In this document: positions 1 through 10,333 of the stretch, piece by piece
Position numbering within the stretch: position 1 is the first letter of the stretch
Layout: each line of letters begins with the position of its first letter
Origin: Dermanyssus gallinae
Taxonomy: Eukaryota > Arthropoda > Arachnida > Mesostigmata > Dermanyssidae
Length of the DNA stretch: 64,000 nt
Assembly: GCA_003439945.1 (NCBI GenBank)
Contig: QVRM01001405.1
Location: 1 to 64,000, forward strand
Reading direction: 5' to 3'
The notes under the pieces: generated by a model
Databases searched by the model: none
What the model saw: only the letters and a program-made list of their open reading frames with translations
Told to the model about the DNA's origin: nothing
Made by a program: the position numbers and the translations under genes

Positions 1-862
1 GCTACTACTACTACGATTACTATTACTACACGGTGACCAGCGTAAACAGTTGACTAATGGAACGGAAACAGAAGCTGATGAACGCCTGCCCAAATTATTT
101 TCCTATCTTTCTCTCTCATCTCTCCTTCTCTCTCTCTCTATCTCTTACAAACACACTCTTTGTTTTACAGTCCCACTAGGAACTATCATTTGCGTTTGAA
201 GCTCATTATAAAATACGGAGCTGGTTACCCGGAGCCTAACAGTAATGAAAAAACTATCACTGTGCCAGCAAAACTTATCGAGTTGTTTTTTACTGTTAAC
301 TCGTAACCGGGGCAGGGTGGTGAAGTTGTTCTGCGACTTTGATGTCATGAGTTGCGATCCTGATGCGATGCATAATAAGTAGAGGGCCAAAGACTTGGGT
401 ATTATATATATATATAAAGCTTTATCATGAGTACTGGCAAATACACTCGAAAACATACAACCTCTGTACTGCGAAGGTTGCCCAGGGGCTAGAACGAAGA
501 CCATGCGCTCGTTCGTCGAAAGAAAAATAAAATCAAGTAATAATAATAATATTAATAATAAAACATATATATGCATGCGCACACATCTATATTTATTCCC
601 TATCACTTTAATCTGAATCTGCAAATCATAAGAAAATTCGCTTGAAAAGGCTATGAAACGCACCGGAGTCGATTCTTGGACGCTTTGCGTCTGAGTCACC
701 GGCCACTACCTTCGTTTCCTGCCATATATATATATATATATATGCACGAATAGATATTCATAAATATCAGTTTGTGTCTCTAAGTATTACCCAGAGCTTT
801 GTTGTTCCCTCCCCGAAGGTAATTATGGGGACAAGCCAGCTAGACACTCCTGTATACGTTTT
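1..862. other. Intergenic, AT-rich, with an interspersed-repeat tail
   Basis: It contains short (TA)n runs at 400-418 and 722-743, an AATAAT-rich stretch at 528-570, and an 18-base sequence at 476-493 that recurs at 9722-9739. No gene is recognised. Confidence 0.5.
476..493 (+). repeat. Copy 1 of a dispersed element tail (GGTTGCCCAGGGGCTAGA)
   Basis: This is identical over 18 bases to 9722-9739. Weaker similarity continues for roughly 30 bases downstream (a region rich in GCTTGTTG/GCTCGTTC followed by AAAATAA). It looks like the 3' end of a retroposon with an AT-rich tail; the family is not recognised. Confidence 0.45.
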
Positions 863-1884
863 TCATGACCGCGTAATATGATGGTTTGAATTCGACAGTT
901 GTAAAATGCCCTTGATGTTCAATTGCCTGTTTCGCACTGAAATCAGTAGGCAGCTTTTCCTGAGTTCACCATTTGGCTCAGAGGTTCCATAAGTTGAAGC
1001 TTGAATGCCAATACATCGGTTGGCGACCTTGACCAGCGCTTGATGACTGTCAATTTTCCACTTTATAGATATTTGGCATCTAGGACTTTTTGATAGCACT
1101 CTGTTTCTGGAATCTCGGCGAGCAATTTAACACAAGGCCTTCGTAAATAAGGCAGTGCGAGTTTTTACGAAGTAGAAGCATTGTTTAAGAATGCATAGTC
1201 TTATTATATCAAAGAGGTTTTTATTCACCCCGCAGATTCGTCACCTCTTGAAAGTTGAATGGGTGTTCGTTGATCCAATGAAAAACAAAAGCCAGATTAT
1301 GTACTTTTTTCTAGAGCCCATTTTAGGCAATCCAATACTTCTACATTGTATACTTACAAAATCTAGACTATTCAAATTAGAATTAATTTCCCCTTCTTTA
1401 CTGTATAAGACCCATTCGTATCATTTTACCTGCATTTTGATGTTTTCAGAAAGCTTCGTTGTTGCGTCTCTTATTCCTTTGTGCATCCCATTAGAGTAAA
1501 CGATTTTTTTTAACTATTCCAGCTTAGAATGGTTTCCTTACGTTTTCCTAGTGACAGAAGCAAGTTTTCATTTAAATTAGCGCAAGTTGAATACGAATAA
1601 TTCTCTCCTGCTTTGACAAGCTGATCATAACGTTAAATCGCATTCAATGTCTGACTACGATTTAAGAATATGTAGTGAGAGATAATTCTCATACCACTCT
1701 ACTGAGAAGATCTTGCTCTAACGCATGCTACACTTAGATTACATATAGGCATTTCTCAGCCACGCAAACGGCTTCACGTATTTGCAAAAGACCCAGTAAT
1801 AATGTACCCTCCAGCCAACAATCGGTCTGTTGGTATCTAACAAACAGTACCTTTAATGATTAGTCACAACGCTGCTTAGGCTGG
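863..1884. other. Unannotated AT-rich DNA, possibly decayed retroelement
   Basis: No simple-repeat array is present. A 78-codon minus frame (863-1099) and a 102-codon plus frame (1191-1499) lack recognisable motifs. The position downstream (on the minus strand) of a reverse-transcriptase-like fragment makes decayed LINE sequence possible. Confidence 0.3.
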
Positions 1885-2214
1885 TTATACTGTTTTGCAG
1901 GCAGAGAGAAATACGTGTCGTGGGTATGCATTTATCGGTGACTCTATGGATTTTCGACCTTTTCCCTTCAAGATCTTAAGGGGCCCAGGTAAAATTACTG
2001 AGGGAGTTATTGTTAAGGTATACACGTGTCTCAGATTAGCCACGGGGGACCCACGCCCTGTATAATTTTTCCGGCAAAGGCTGTCACTGGATATACAACG
2101 CAGTAACGCTACGGCGGTGCTTGGTACCTTGTCCAGGTGGTCGACACCGGGTATGGACCAAGGGCTGATGTAGTTGGTCGTCACGTTCACTGGGGGACAA
2201 TTTTTGCACTCCAT
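1885..2214 (-). pseudogene. Reverse-transcriptase-like fragment (non-LTR retrotransposon)
   Basis: The 109-codon minus-strand frame has the order seen at the N-terminal part of LINE reverse transcriptases. A PGVDHLDKV motif (compare the common PGPDGI) is followed by a helix region, then a basic KILKGKGRKS segment and INAYPRHVFLS (compare the canonical NYRPISL). It is isolated, with no catalytic YADD in frame, and is probably an old truncated copy. Identification rests on motif resemblance only. Confidence 0.45.
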
Positions 2215-3208
2215 TGTGAGTTAAATAGTCAGAATAATGTGTAAACGTGTTTATAAAGTTCAAATGTTACACCAAAGCTTTGTGGAGAAGGAGTGATTAG
2301 ATAATGCTAAGTTGCTGGTCAGCTCACAGATGTAATTCGTTGGATATATATTTAAACGGCCGACGTACCCTTCCATTACCAAAGTTTATTCTCCTCTAGA
2401 TTTATATTCAAGATTCAGGTTTTTGGATTCTAACTTAAATAACTAAAGCTGGCAATGGAGTTTGCTCTACGATATCTTCAAGCACGCAACTTTCCATGAA
2501 CGTAACATAACAATCATTTTGGGCCATTAGTGAATTTCTGTAACAAGTTCATTTAATTTGGATTCTAGATAGATCTACCGATGATTCTCACTAGTGTAAA
2601 CATTAAGGATTAACTAGAAGATAACTCGTTTTTGACGAGCATGTGCATAAATACGATAAAATGGCGTCAACCAACTGAACTTTCCGAGGCGGCCGGTAAA
2701 TATAATTGTACATCTTCGATCACTGGACCCCTTATAAGCCCGATGCCTCATTGTTTTACTGGCGAAAAACGATTTCTTTAAATGGCGCTGCTATCAATAT
2801 TATGGTGAATAAATATGTATAGATAATTAAATGGCTTGCCAAATTTGTCCATTATGGACACATGAACGTCGGTAAAATGCGACTGGTGCGTTCGAGAGAG
2901 CTTAGAGGTGCGAGAATTGGTGCCATCCTCCTTCACAGCAGACTGAACTGCCTTGCCGCTGAAACGTTCGGCAAACCTTGTCTAGCCAACTATGCCTAGT
3001 TATCGACACTGTTGAGTAGATCGTTATCAAATCTTGTAGTTATTATCGTTATTGTGTAAGTTTCGTCTCCATCATGGGGTGCGATAATACTTGTGTTCTT
3101 ATGTAGGTTCTGTCATCTCGAGGGTTGGCGATAGACAACCCGACACGCATGCAGCTTAGCAGTGTCAGAGTCTTATGTAGGCATTGTTTTATTGTTATGT
3201 GGCACCGG

Positions 3209-3256
<48 letters not shown>

Positions 3257-4100
3257 AGGTCTCTTGAGCATATATTGGTAGACATGTGCGCCGCAAGTGT
3301 TCATATATGCCAAATGCACGTGCGAGATTCTCTGAAAAGCATGCACTACTGAATCTACTAATCACTAACGACGATCATAACCAATAATAATCACTGTCTA
3401 TGAGCCTGTGACGATGTGACGACACAACAAATCAGGACGATAGTCAATGCGCACGACTAATATTTGTATGCTCTCCTAGTCTGATGAGCATTCTACCACA
3501 CCTGGAACGCTGTGTTAGCCTTTCCATATGCTACGCGTAAATTAAACAAATATTGCCGGCAGACTATGTTATACACTAGAAAGTGGCTCTGAGAATAACC
3601 GTACCGCTTTAGTAAGCATTAACTACCCAATTGTTTTCAATACATGTCAACGCAACAACGTTACATGTACTGCTTGGGCGTGTGCGTACACGCAGGTATG
3701 AACTTACTTGTATCGCATGAATTGTGTGCATGAAGCGCCACGATTGGTGCACCGGTTATGGTGGTGTTTATGTCAAATAGCCGCAGAAACGTCCGATCTG
3801 CCCAAGCGTTAAGCCAGCAGGCCAACGGGGCTTCCAAGGTTGGACAGAGCAAGGTCGGGGGTTGGGAAGCAGGAGGTTGGTGGGGGCAAACGCTCCGTTA
3901 AGCCGCGTCGTCGTTCTAAGCGACGACGCCTGTCGCAAAGGGCAGGCAGAAAGACACTGAGGATAAGCCGTGGAGAACGATGGGCACACCGTGGTGACCG
4001 TGATGTCGGCGTCGGCAGCCGCGCTGGGGTACTGCCGATGCTGATGACGGTGATGAGGATGCTGATGTAGGTGCTAATAATGATGAGGATGTTGATGCTG
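2215..4100. other. Intergenic DNA, no gene recognised
   Basis: It is mostly complex AT-rich sequence with one long (AT)n array at 3210-3252 and GAT-type triplets at 4030-4115. Short open frames here show no known motifs. Confidence 0.5.
3210..3252. repeat. (AT)n microsatellite
   Basis: Uninterrupted alternating AT, about 43 bases. Confidence 0.95.
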
Positions 4101-4265
4101 ATGATGATGATGATAGTGAGAATCTGGGCTCGCTAAGCGATGATGGACTCTGATTATGTCTGCTGTGTCTTCTTACAGTTGTTGTGTTGTTGTTGTCGCC
4201 TCTTTGGCGACGTCGACGTCAGAAACGCGTGGAGGAGCACCAGCCAACCAGAGACAGGGCAAGAG

Positions 4266-4342
4266 AGAGAGAGAGAGAGAACTTTGAGAAAGGAGGGAGA
4301 GAGAGAGAGCGATCGAGGTATATATATATATATATATATATA
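4266..4342. repeat. Compound (GA)n ... (TA)n microsatellite
   Basis: Two GA-rich blocks (4266-4281, 4297-4309) are followed by an uninterrupted (TA)n at 4319-4342. Confidence 0.9.
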
Positions 4343-4737
4343 ATAGAGAGGGAGAAAGCTGAGTGGGCGCCCGTCAAGCAGGCGACGGTCACCTACGATC
4401 ACGACGACGACGACGACGCTCAAACACGGCACGTCGCCACGACCACGACAAGCCGCAACGAACGGACGGACGCACGGACAGACAGACGGACGAGCGTCGG
4501 TCACAGCGGAATGGGGGGTGGAAGGGGCCCAATCGCGACAGAATCGACTTGCGAGCGCGCGCGCGCGGCAATTCGAATTTTCGAAGGCGGGAGCTTTCAA
4601 CGTTACGCTCCAATAGTTCCACAAATCGTAATTACAGTTTCGCGGACGTTCGATCGTCGGGGGAGTGTTGCATGCAGCGGTTGCCGGTAGCCCCAGTAGC
4701 CGCAGCAGTGGCAAGAGTAGGAGTAATCGAAGTCATA

Positions 4738-4905
4738 ACAGCAGCAGCAGCAACAGCCAAAGTAGTCACCATGGACGTCGTCGTCGTTGTTGCTGTCGTT
4801 GTCATTGTTGTTGTTGTTGTTGTGGTCATTGTTGTTGTTGTTGGTCATTGTTGTTGCTGTTGTTATTGTTGCTGCTGCTGCTGTTGTTGCGGTTGACGTA
4901 TTCGT
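4738..4905. repeat. Back-to-back CAG/CAA and GTT/GTC/CTG triplet arrays
   Basis: An imperfect CAG/CAA block (4738-4762) is followed by GTC/GTT (4776-4860) and CTG/GTT (4861-4892). The outer blocks are near reverse complements. Confidence 0.85.
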
Positions 4906-5023
4906 TGTGCTCGTAGAAAGTAGTACAGCGTTTTCCTGCACCTCGGCTCGTCTTCGTTAGTTTCTTCGGTGCTTTCTCTTCTGTTCCTCGTCTTCGTCGG
5001 GAGGAACGCAACTTACCTTCAAC

Positions 5024-5341
5024 ATGCGGCTGGCTGGCCAATCGGCTGGTCGGTCGATCGCTCGCTCGCTCGGTCATCCACTTCTGTCGCTGAAGCTGAT
5101 CTTCAAAATCGTCGTCCTTTTCTTGGTGGTGCTATACTTTGCGTCGAGTCGAGTTGCCAATGGCCCAATGTCTCATCGTAGTCCTGCTGCTGCTGCTGCT
5201 GCTGCTGCTGGAGCGGTCACATCAGCAGAAGCAACAGAAACAGCAACAGCAGCAGCAGTGTTACAGCAGATTCACGATGGTCCAGTCGCTACGCTGCTGC
5301 TGCTGCTGTTGTTGCTGTCGTCACTGGCATCGTTGTTGTAG
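5024..5341 (+). CDS. Candidate open frame with a signal-anchor-like segment
   Basis: The ATG at 5024 has A at -3. The first 55 codons are not simple repeat: a short basic N-terminus is followed by about 20 hydrophobic residues (LKLIFKIVVLFLVVLYFAS), as in type II membrane proteins. From residue 56 on the frame enters CTG and CAG arrays and loses any credible coding character. No donor is obvious before the array. It is unrecognised and could be a first exon or chance. Confidence 0.22.
   Translation: MRLAGQSAGRSIARSLGHPLLSLKLIFKIVVLFLVVLYFASSRVANGPMSHRSPAAAAAAAAGAVTSAEATETATAAAVLQQIHDGPVATLLLLLLLLSSLASLL
5187..5330. repeat. Alternating CTG, CAG and CTG triplet arrays
   Basis: CTG-type (5187-5213), then CAG/CAA-type (5225-5262), then CTG/GTT-type (5293-5320) in succession. 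Confidence 0.85.
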
Positions 5342-5810
5342 CTCTGGCGTAGGAGTTGTACCAGTATCTGGTGTTGTTCAATTCTGCTACCACTGTGCAC
5401 TCTTCTGTCGAGCGTAGGGGGGTGGGTGGTTTCTCGGTCTTCTTGTGGGTAATGTATGCTTCTTGTCCATTTCCCTCCTCCACGCCGACAGCGGCACAGC
5501 AACCACAGAAGCAGCAACAACAACAACAACAACAATTGCAGCCACCACAACGCAAATGGCTATTGTAATTTGCTCTGCAGCAGCATTACGGTTAATAGCA
5601 GCAGTCAAGTCAATTTCGTACCAGCGCGACGCTCGCCTAATGTCCACACCCGGCTTGCCTATGGCTATCAACTGTCTGAACAAAGCAAACAGGTTGAGAT
5701 GGCCCACGATATTCGTTAGGCAATAACTGGCTTCCACGTTAACCAGCACTTGTATAGCCATGCACATACGCATACGAATATATATGTATAATTACATCCA
5801 TATGCATTCG

Positions 5811-5932
5811 CGTATAAAGGCTTAGAGGCATACGTGTATAGAGGCTTAGAGACATACGACGTATATAGAAACTTAGAGGCATAGGTATAAAGAAACTTAG
5901 ACGTATAGGTATCTAGAGATTTACACACATAG
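5811..5932. repeat. 24-bp minisatellite, about five degenerate copies
   Basis: Units of roughly 24-27 bases share the core AGAGGCATA/CTTAGAGGCATA followed by CGTGTATA or GGTATA. On the minus strand this reads as an 8-residue repeat SKPLYTYA/SKFLYTYA, which shows the 24-base period. Confidence 0.7.
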
Positions 5933-6560
5933 CATGAACACATGTTCGCCCATCGTCACAGCCATGGACGAGCACAATAGGTTGCAGAACCGAAATCTAC
6001 CGAACATTTCTACAGAGAAGCAAGTGATAAAAAGAAGAAAAACAAAATAGAAAGAAAACAAAAACGAAGGAAACGAACCAAAGGGAAGAGTGAAGAGCTT
6101 CATCGCTTGCTGCTTGCTGGATTGGTGGAGGATTTGCTCGTCGTGATGACACAATCTGCGCGTGGTTGGCCACCAGGCAAGCAGAACCGACCTGCCTGCA
6201 GGACAGGACTCACCGAGCGACCGATGACGACAAACAACAACAATAACGATAACAACAACGACGACAACAACGACGACGACAACGCCAACAACAGCAAAGA
6301 CGACTCCCACATCCGGCGCCAACGGACATCTCAAGACGGTTTGCCGCCACGCCACGCTACACAGTGATGCTGCTTGCTGCTACGGTTGGGGTTGCTTCTG
6401 CGCCTGCTGGCGGTGGCGGCGGAAGACTTGAAGACAAAGAGCGAGGAAACGAACTCACGAAACCAACAGAGAAAGAGAGAGCACTGTCATCGCTGTCCGT
6501 GGTCGTGATTAAGTCGTTTTATGTAGCCACAAAGTTAGAGCTCAATTTTTTTTGGATTTG

Positions 6561-6562
<2 letters not shown>

Positions 6563-6617
<55 letters not shown>
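6563..6617. repeat. (TA)n microsatellite
   Basis: Uninterrupted, about 55 bases. Confidence 0.95.
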
Positions 6618-6623
<6 letters not shown>

Positions 6624-6802
6624 AACTATAACTGTAATGACTAGTGTATATGGAGTTTCGACGACAAACGTAATGAAACAGCCTCAACCACAATAGCAAT
6701 GACAACGTCGATGGCGACGATACATACAGCAACAGGGGCAACAGCAACAACAACAGAAGCCACAGTGACAGCAACAATAACGGCAGCGACCTTATGCTCG
6801 CT

Positions 6803-6850
6803 ACAGAGTTCCCAACGAAAGTTAGGACAGAGTTCCCAACGAAAGTTAAG
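6803..6850 (+). repeat. 24-base perfect-core tandem duplication
   Basis: Two adjacent copies of a unit containing ACAGAGTTCCCAACGAAAGT, differing only at the last bases. Confidence 0.85.
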
Positions 6851-8013
6851 CAGTAGTCAAATTAACTGGCCAAACTAGCCATACTGGCTAGTAGCAGTCT
6901 TAGAAATCGCTGTACCATAATAGTGGTTAACAGCAGCCGTAGTAGACGATTGCTGACAACAACAAAACAACAATATCAACAACAACAACAAAACAACAAC
7001 AACATCGGCATCAACAACAACAACAACAAGATCAGCATCAACAACAACGGTGGCAGTGTTATGAGCACGACCGAGTAGCAGACTAAGGCACAGGTCTGTC
7101 TGTCGACAACTAACTAACTAACTAACCAACCAACCGACAAATAAACTGATAGACAAATAGACAAACAAACAGGCGGACAGTCGACGCCCACTAACCGCCA
7201 GCACCTCATGCGTCGTCTCCGTTGTCATCAACCTGTCTCAAGAGCCTCACCAATGAGATCACGCACGACGAATGCTACTATACACCCTGATGCGGGCCCA
7301 CCATGCACCCGTCTGTGTCTCCGTCCGTCCGTCCTTATCCGTTTGTCTGTCCGCTGTCCGTCTCTCTGGGCGTTTCTGCGTCGGCTTGGAAACGGTATTT
7401 TTGCGTCGCCTGCAGCGTTGACGACGGCGACTCCGACGCTCACATGACGGCGACGACGATGATGATGATGATGATGGTAATGGTGTTCACAGCATCAGAA
7501 CAACAGCAACAACAACAGCAACGGCAACAACAACAACAACAACGATGCAACAGGTACAGCGTGATCGGTAACCGTGCGCACATGTGCTGCTGCTGTTGCT
7601 GCTGCCGCCGCCGCTGCTTCGTACGGGCTGAACAAGTAGTAGCAAAGCCACACACATCACCACCAAGTAATAATCTAGAAAAAAACAGAGTAATAATATT
7701 AATAACAAATATTGCTAGCTGTGCGAAAACGTAACGTACGATGCGGCACCAGCCGGCACGTGGCTTAGACAAAGTTTTTTTTTATTGCGAGTCCTTGCCT
7801 AGTACTATTGCATACATAATATGCCATAGTCAGCACACTAATGACTGCCCGGTAGTAGTCACTTCAAGTGTCGTCATAGTGTTTAAGGCAACTTGGAGAA
7901 AGCCGTTGCCTCGTGGCGTCGACACATTATTAGGCATACGCCGATAGTACGTTGCCCGCGTCGTAACGTTAGCCAATCTGCAGGCAGCGTGCTTCCTAGC
8001 AACTATGATGATG

Positions 8014-8046
8014 ACTTTCTGGTTGAGTACAGATCAACCAGAAAGT
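8014..8046. repeat. Perfect inverted repeat, 13-bp arms, 7-base loop
   Basis: ACTTTCTGGTTGA at 8014-8026 pairs exactly with TCAACCAGAAAGT at 8034-8046. Confidence 0.9.
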
Positions 8047-8206
8047 GCAATGTAACAATGTAAGTGCAATGATAGATACATCATGCCGCCGTGTGAACTG
8101 CTTCAAACCTTCGCGGTTTTGTCGTCTCCCCCGCCGCGCTTCCGCCGCTATAGGTTCTGTAGTGCATTGATTGTTCATGTTCCATGTGCGTCCTATATAC
8201 ATATAG

Positions 8207-8233
<27 letters not shown>
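8207..8233. repeat. (TA)n microsatellite
   Basis: Uninterrupted, 27 bases. Confidence 0.9.
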
Positions 8234-8237
<4 letters not shown>

Positions 8238-9721
8238 CTTTTCCCCTCTCGCTCTCCTTCCCACTGTCCAATTCCTTTGTGTGTCTCGTTCTCCCTTTCC
8301 TTTTCCTCGTGTCGCTTTGCTTTTTGGCGGTACTGCCGAAAGTCCACGACACAAAGTTGTCTCTGTAGTTGGCTGACAGACGGGCGAGCACACTGTGCGT
8401 ACGTACGCGTGATGTGTATCATCTTAATTTAAGCGTCATCTAAGAAAAAAAGAAATCGTCCACGAAAAGAGCGGACGACAGACAACGACAACTGCCAGCG
8501 GATTGAGGCAAGTGCGACAGCGAAATCTGGACGAACCAGAGCACCGTGAACGAAGGACGAAGGCAAGGACCTGGGGATGACGGAGCTGAGTAAATCGTGG
8601 AGCTTGTGTCTGCTGCTGCTACCGCCGTCGTTGTTGTTGTTTTTGTTGTCGTCGTTATTGTCGTTATTGCTGTTGTTGTTGTTGTTGTTATTGTTGTTGT
8701 TGTTGTTGCCGCCATCATCAACCCCGTCATCCTCATCATTATCATCATGATCGTCGCCGTCGTCGTTTGTGTCTGCTCGTGAGAGGCGCATTATTGAACT
8801 TAATGTAGTTCTGATGATTTTTAGATTAGATCCGCCAGACAAGATTCGGCGAATACTCAGAGCAGCGGTCTGTTTGTTCGTCTTTCTGCCTATCCATCCA
8901 TCCGTCCACCCATCTGTGAATTTGTCTCTTATGCCCACCCGTATCCCGTACGCAGTCAGTCAAGCTAGTGACTGCTGAGCGAACCATAGTGTTGCTAGCT
9001 GATTGCGCTGACGAAGAGAACCTGGCTTTTTTTGACTACCACTGCCATTGGCCAAAGCGCCGGTGCATCTATGCACTAGAATGTATCTATGTATTTCTGT
9101 GCATATACCTGTGGGAAGCCTGTGCGCGCGTTGAGGTATTGGTGTTGCGTTCGAGTGTAAATTAGAACGAATTCGACTATTCGACTAAACTGTTTTTATT
9201 TCTATGTCATCTATACCAATTAACAGAGATCACATGACTTAAGTGTGCCTCCTACTAGAGTCCCACACAAGTGTGTGCTGACATGTGTAGATGTATGTAT
9301 CTATATTGTCGTGTATGTCCTTATCTTTTTATGTTCTATTTCATTTGTAGATATAACATGGTGCTACAACTGAAGTGATGATTTTCTGCTACAGTTTGCA
9401 GCCGCCCTTGTCGTCGGTTCAGAGCGCAGTGTAACCAAAGTATCATCGCCGTATCGACTGCGGCAGTGAGGCCAAGACACTTATTCAGACAGGCAAAAAG
9501 CAGCAAAACACTCAGTCAGCGTCAACAACGCTGCAGACCATGTTGATGCTGCTCGGCCTGTTGTTTTGACTGTTGTTGTTGTGTTGTTGTTGCTGATGTT
9601 GTTGTCAATACTGTCCATGTTGTTGTTGTTGTTTTGGCCCATACGACAAGAAACATTATCTAAATGACGGAATTAAATACATAGCTTGACTCAGGGGTTG
9701 AAAGCATATAGTCACTGAGGA

Positions 9722-9739
9722 GGTTGCCCAGGGGCTAGA
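9722..9739 (+). repeat. Copy 2 of a dispersed element tail
   Basis: It has the same 18-mer as at 476-493 in the same orientation, also followed by an AATAA-rich stretch. Confidence 0.45.
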
Positions 9740-10152
9740 CCAGAGCTTGTGTGCTTGTTGCATCAAAACGAATAACCGTACGAAGTAAAGAATAACCAAA
9801 GGAACAAAATATGAACAAGTGTATAATCATATGGTATCACGGCATAATAATAATAATATATATTATTTAAAGACAATTTTATATTCATTTTTGTTTTATA
9901 TTACCTCACTTCAAAATAACAGAACATTTCTTAAGACAGTGAAAGTGCAATTTTCAAATTGAAAATAGGGTACGGAAATTATATAGTAGTGCAATGATTT
10001 TGACTAGAGTAAAGTCAATTAAATTTAAAGCCGATATTGTTAGCAAGAGGTTAGATGCTTTGCTGGTTCGATGAGATACTCTGCTGCTGCTGCTGTGCTG
10101 AAGTGGTTGTTGTTGGCGCCGTTGCGGCCGGCTCTGGCGTGCATGTTCGGTA

Positions 10153-10333
10153 GAACCCGGCGAGGCGGTGCACTTGCGTGCGCCTGGCGACCGGAGGGGA
10201 ACCTAGGTGCACGGGTTTGATCTCCGCCGTTACACATTTGTATTTATGGGGTCCGTCTCATACTTACGGTCGCACATTGCGAAAGCAGTTCCGTGGACGT
10301 CACATGTTGGCTGAGAGTCAGCTCGAAAAGAAC
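10153..10333 (+). mobile_element. tRNA-derived SINE, copy 1
   Basis: It aligns with the copies at 13486-13672 and 13671-13834. It has an A-box-like start, a B-box-like GGTTTGATCTC at 10214-10224, the shared body CACATTTGTATTTATGGGGT, and the shared tail region around GTTGGCTGAGAGTCAG. The B-box is diverged from GGTTCGANNCC, so the copy is probably older and transcriptionally weak. Confidence 0.7.

Larger units (their letters stand above)
5342..8010. other. Repeat-rich intergenic region
   Basis: It holds CAA arrays (5509-5536, 6954-7050), AAC/GAC (6230-6300), (TA)n (6563-6617), CAGCAA mixtures (6720-6780, 7495-7545), a GCTGCT block (7585-7615), a 24-base tandem duplication (6803-6850) and TAAC/GACA short repeats (7090-7180). 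No gene is recognised. Confidence 0.6.
8047..10152. other. Repeat-rich intergenic region
   Basis: It contains (TA)n at 8207-8233, GTT/GTC triplets at 8620-8770 and 9545-9635, and AT-rich complex sequence at 9780-10030. Short open frames are triplet-derived. Confidence 0.5.

Noticed and set aside
4154..4714. 186-codon minus-strand frame
   Set aside because: It spans GA, TA and GAC repeats and has competing frames in the same interval.
7495..7615. CRISPR-like array suspicion from regularly repeated short units
   Set aside because: The repeats are continuous triplets without unique spacers, and the genome is eukaryotic.
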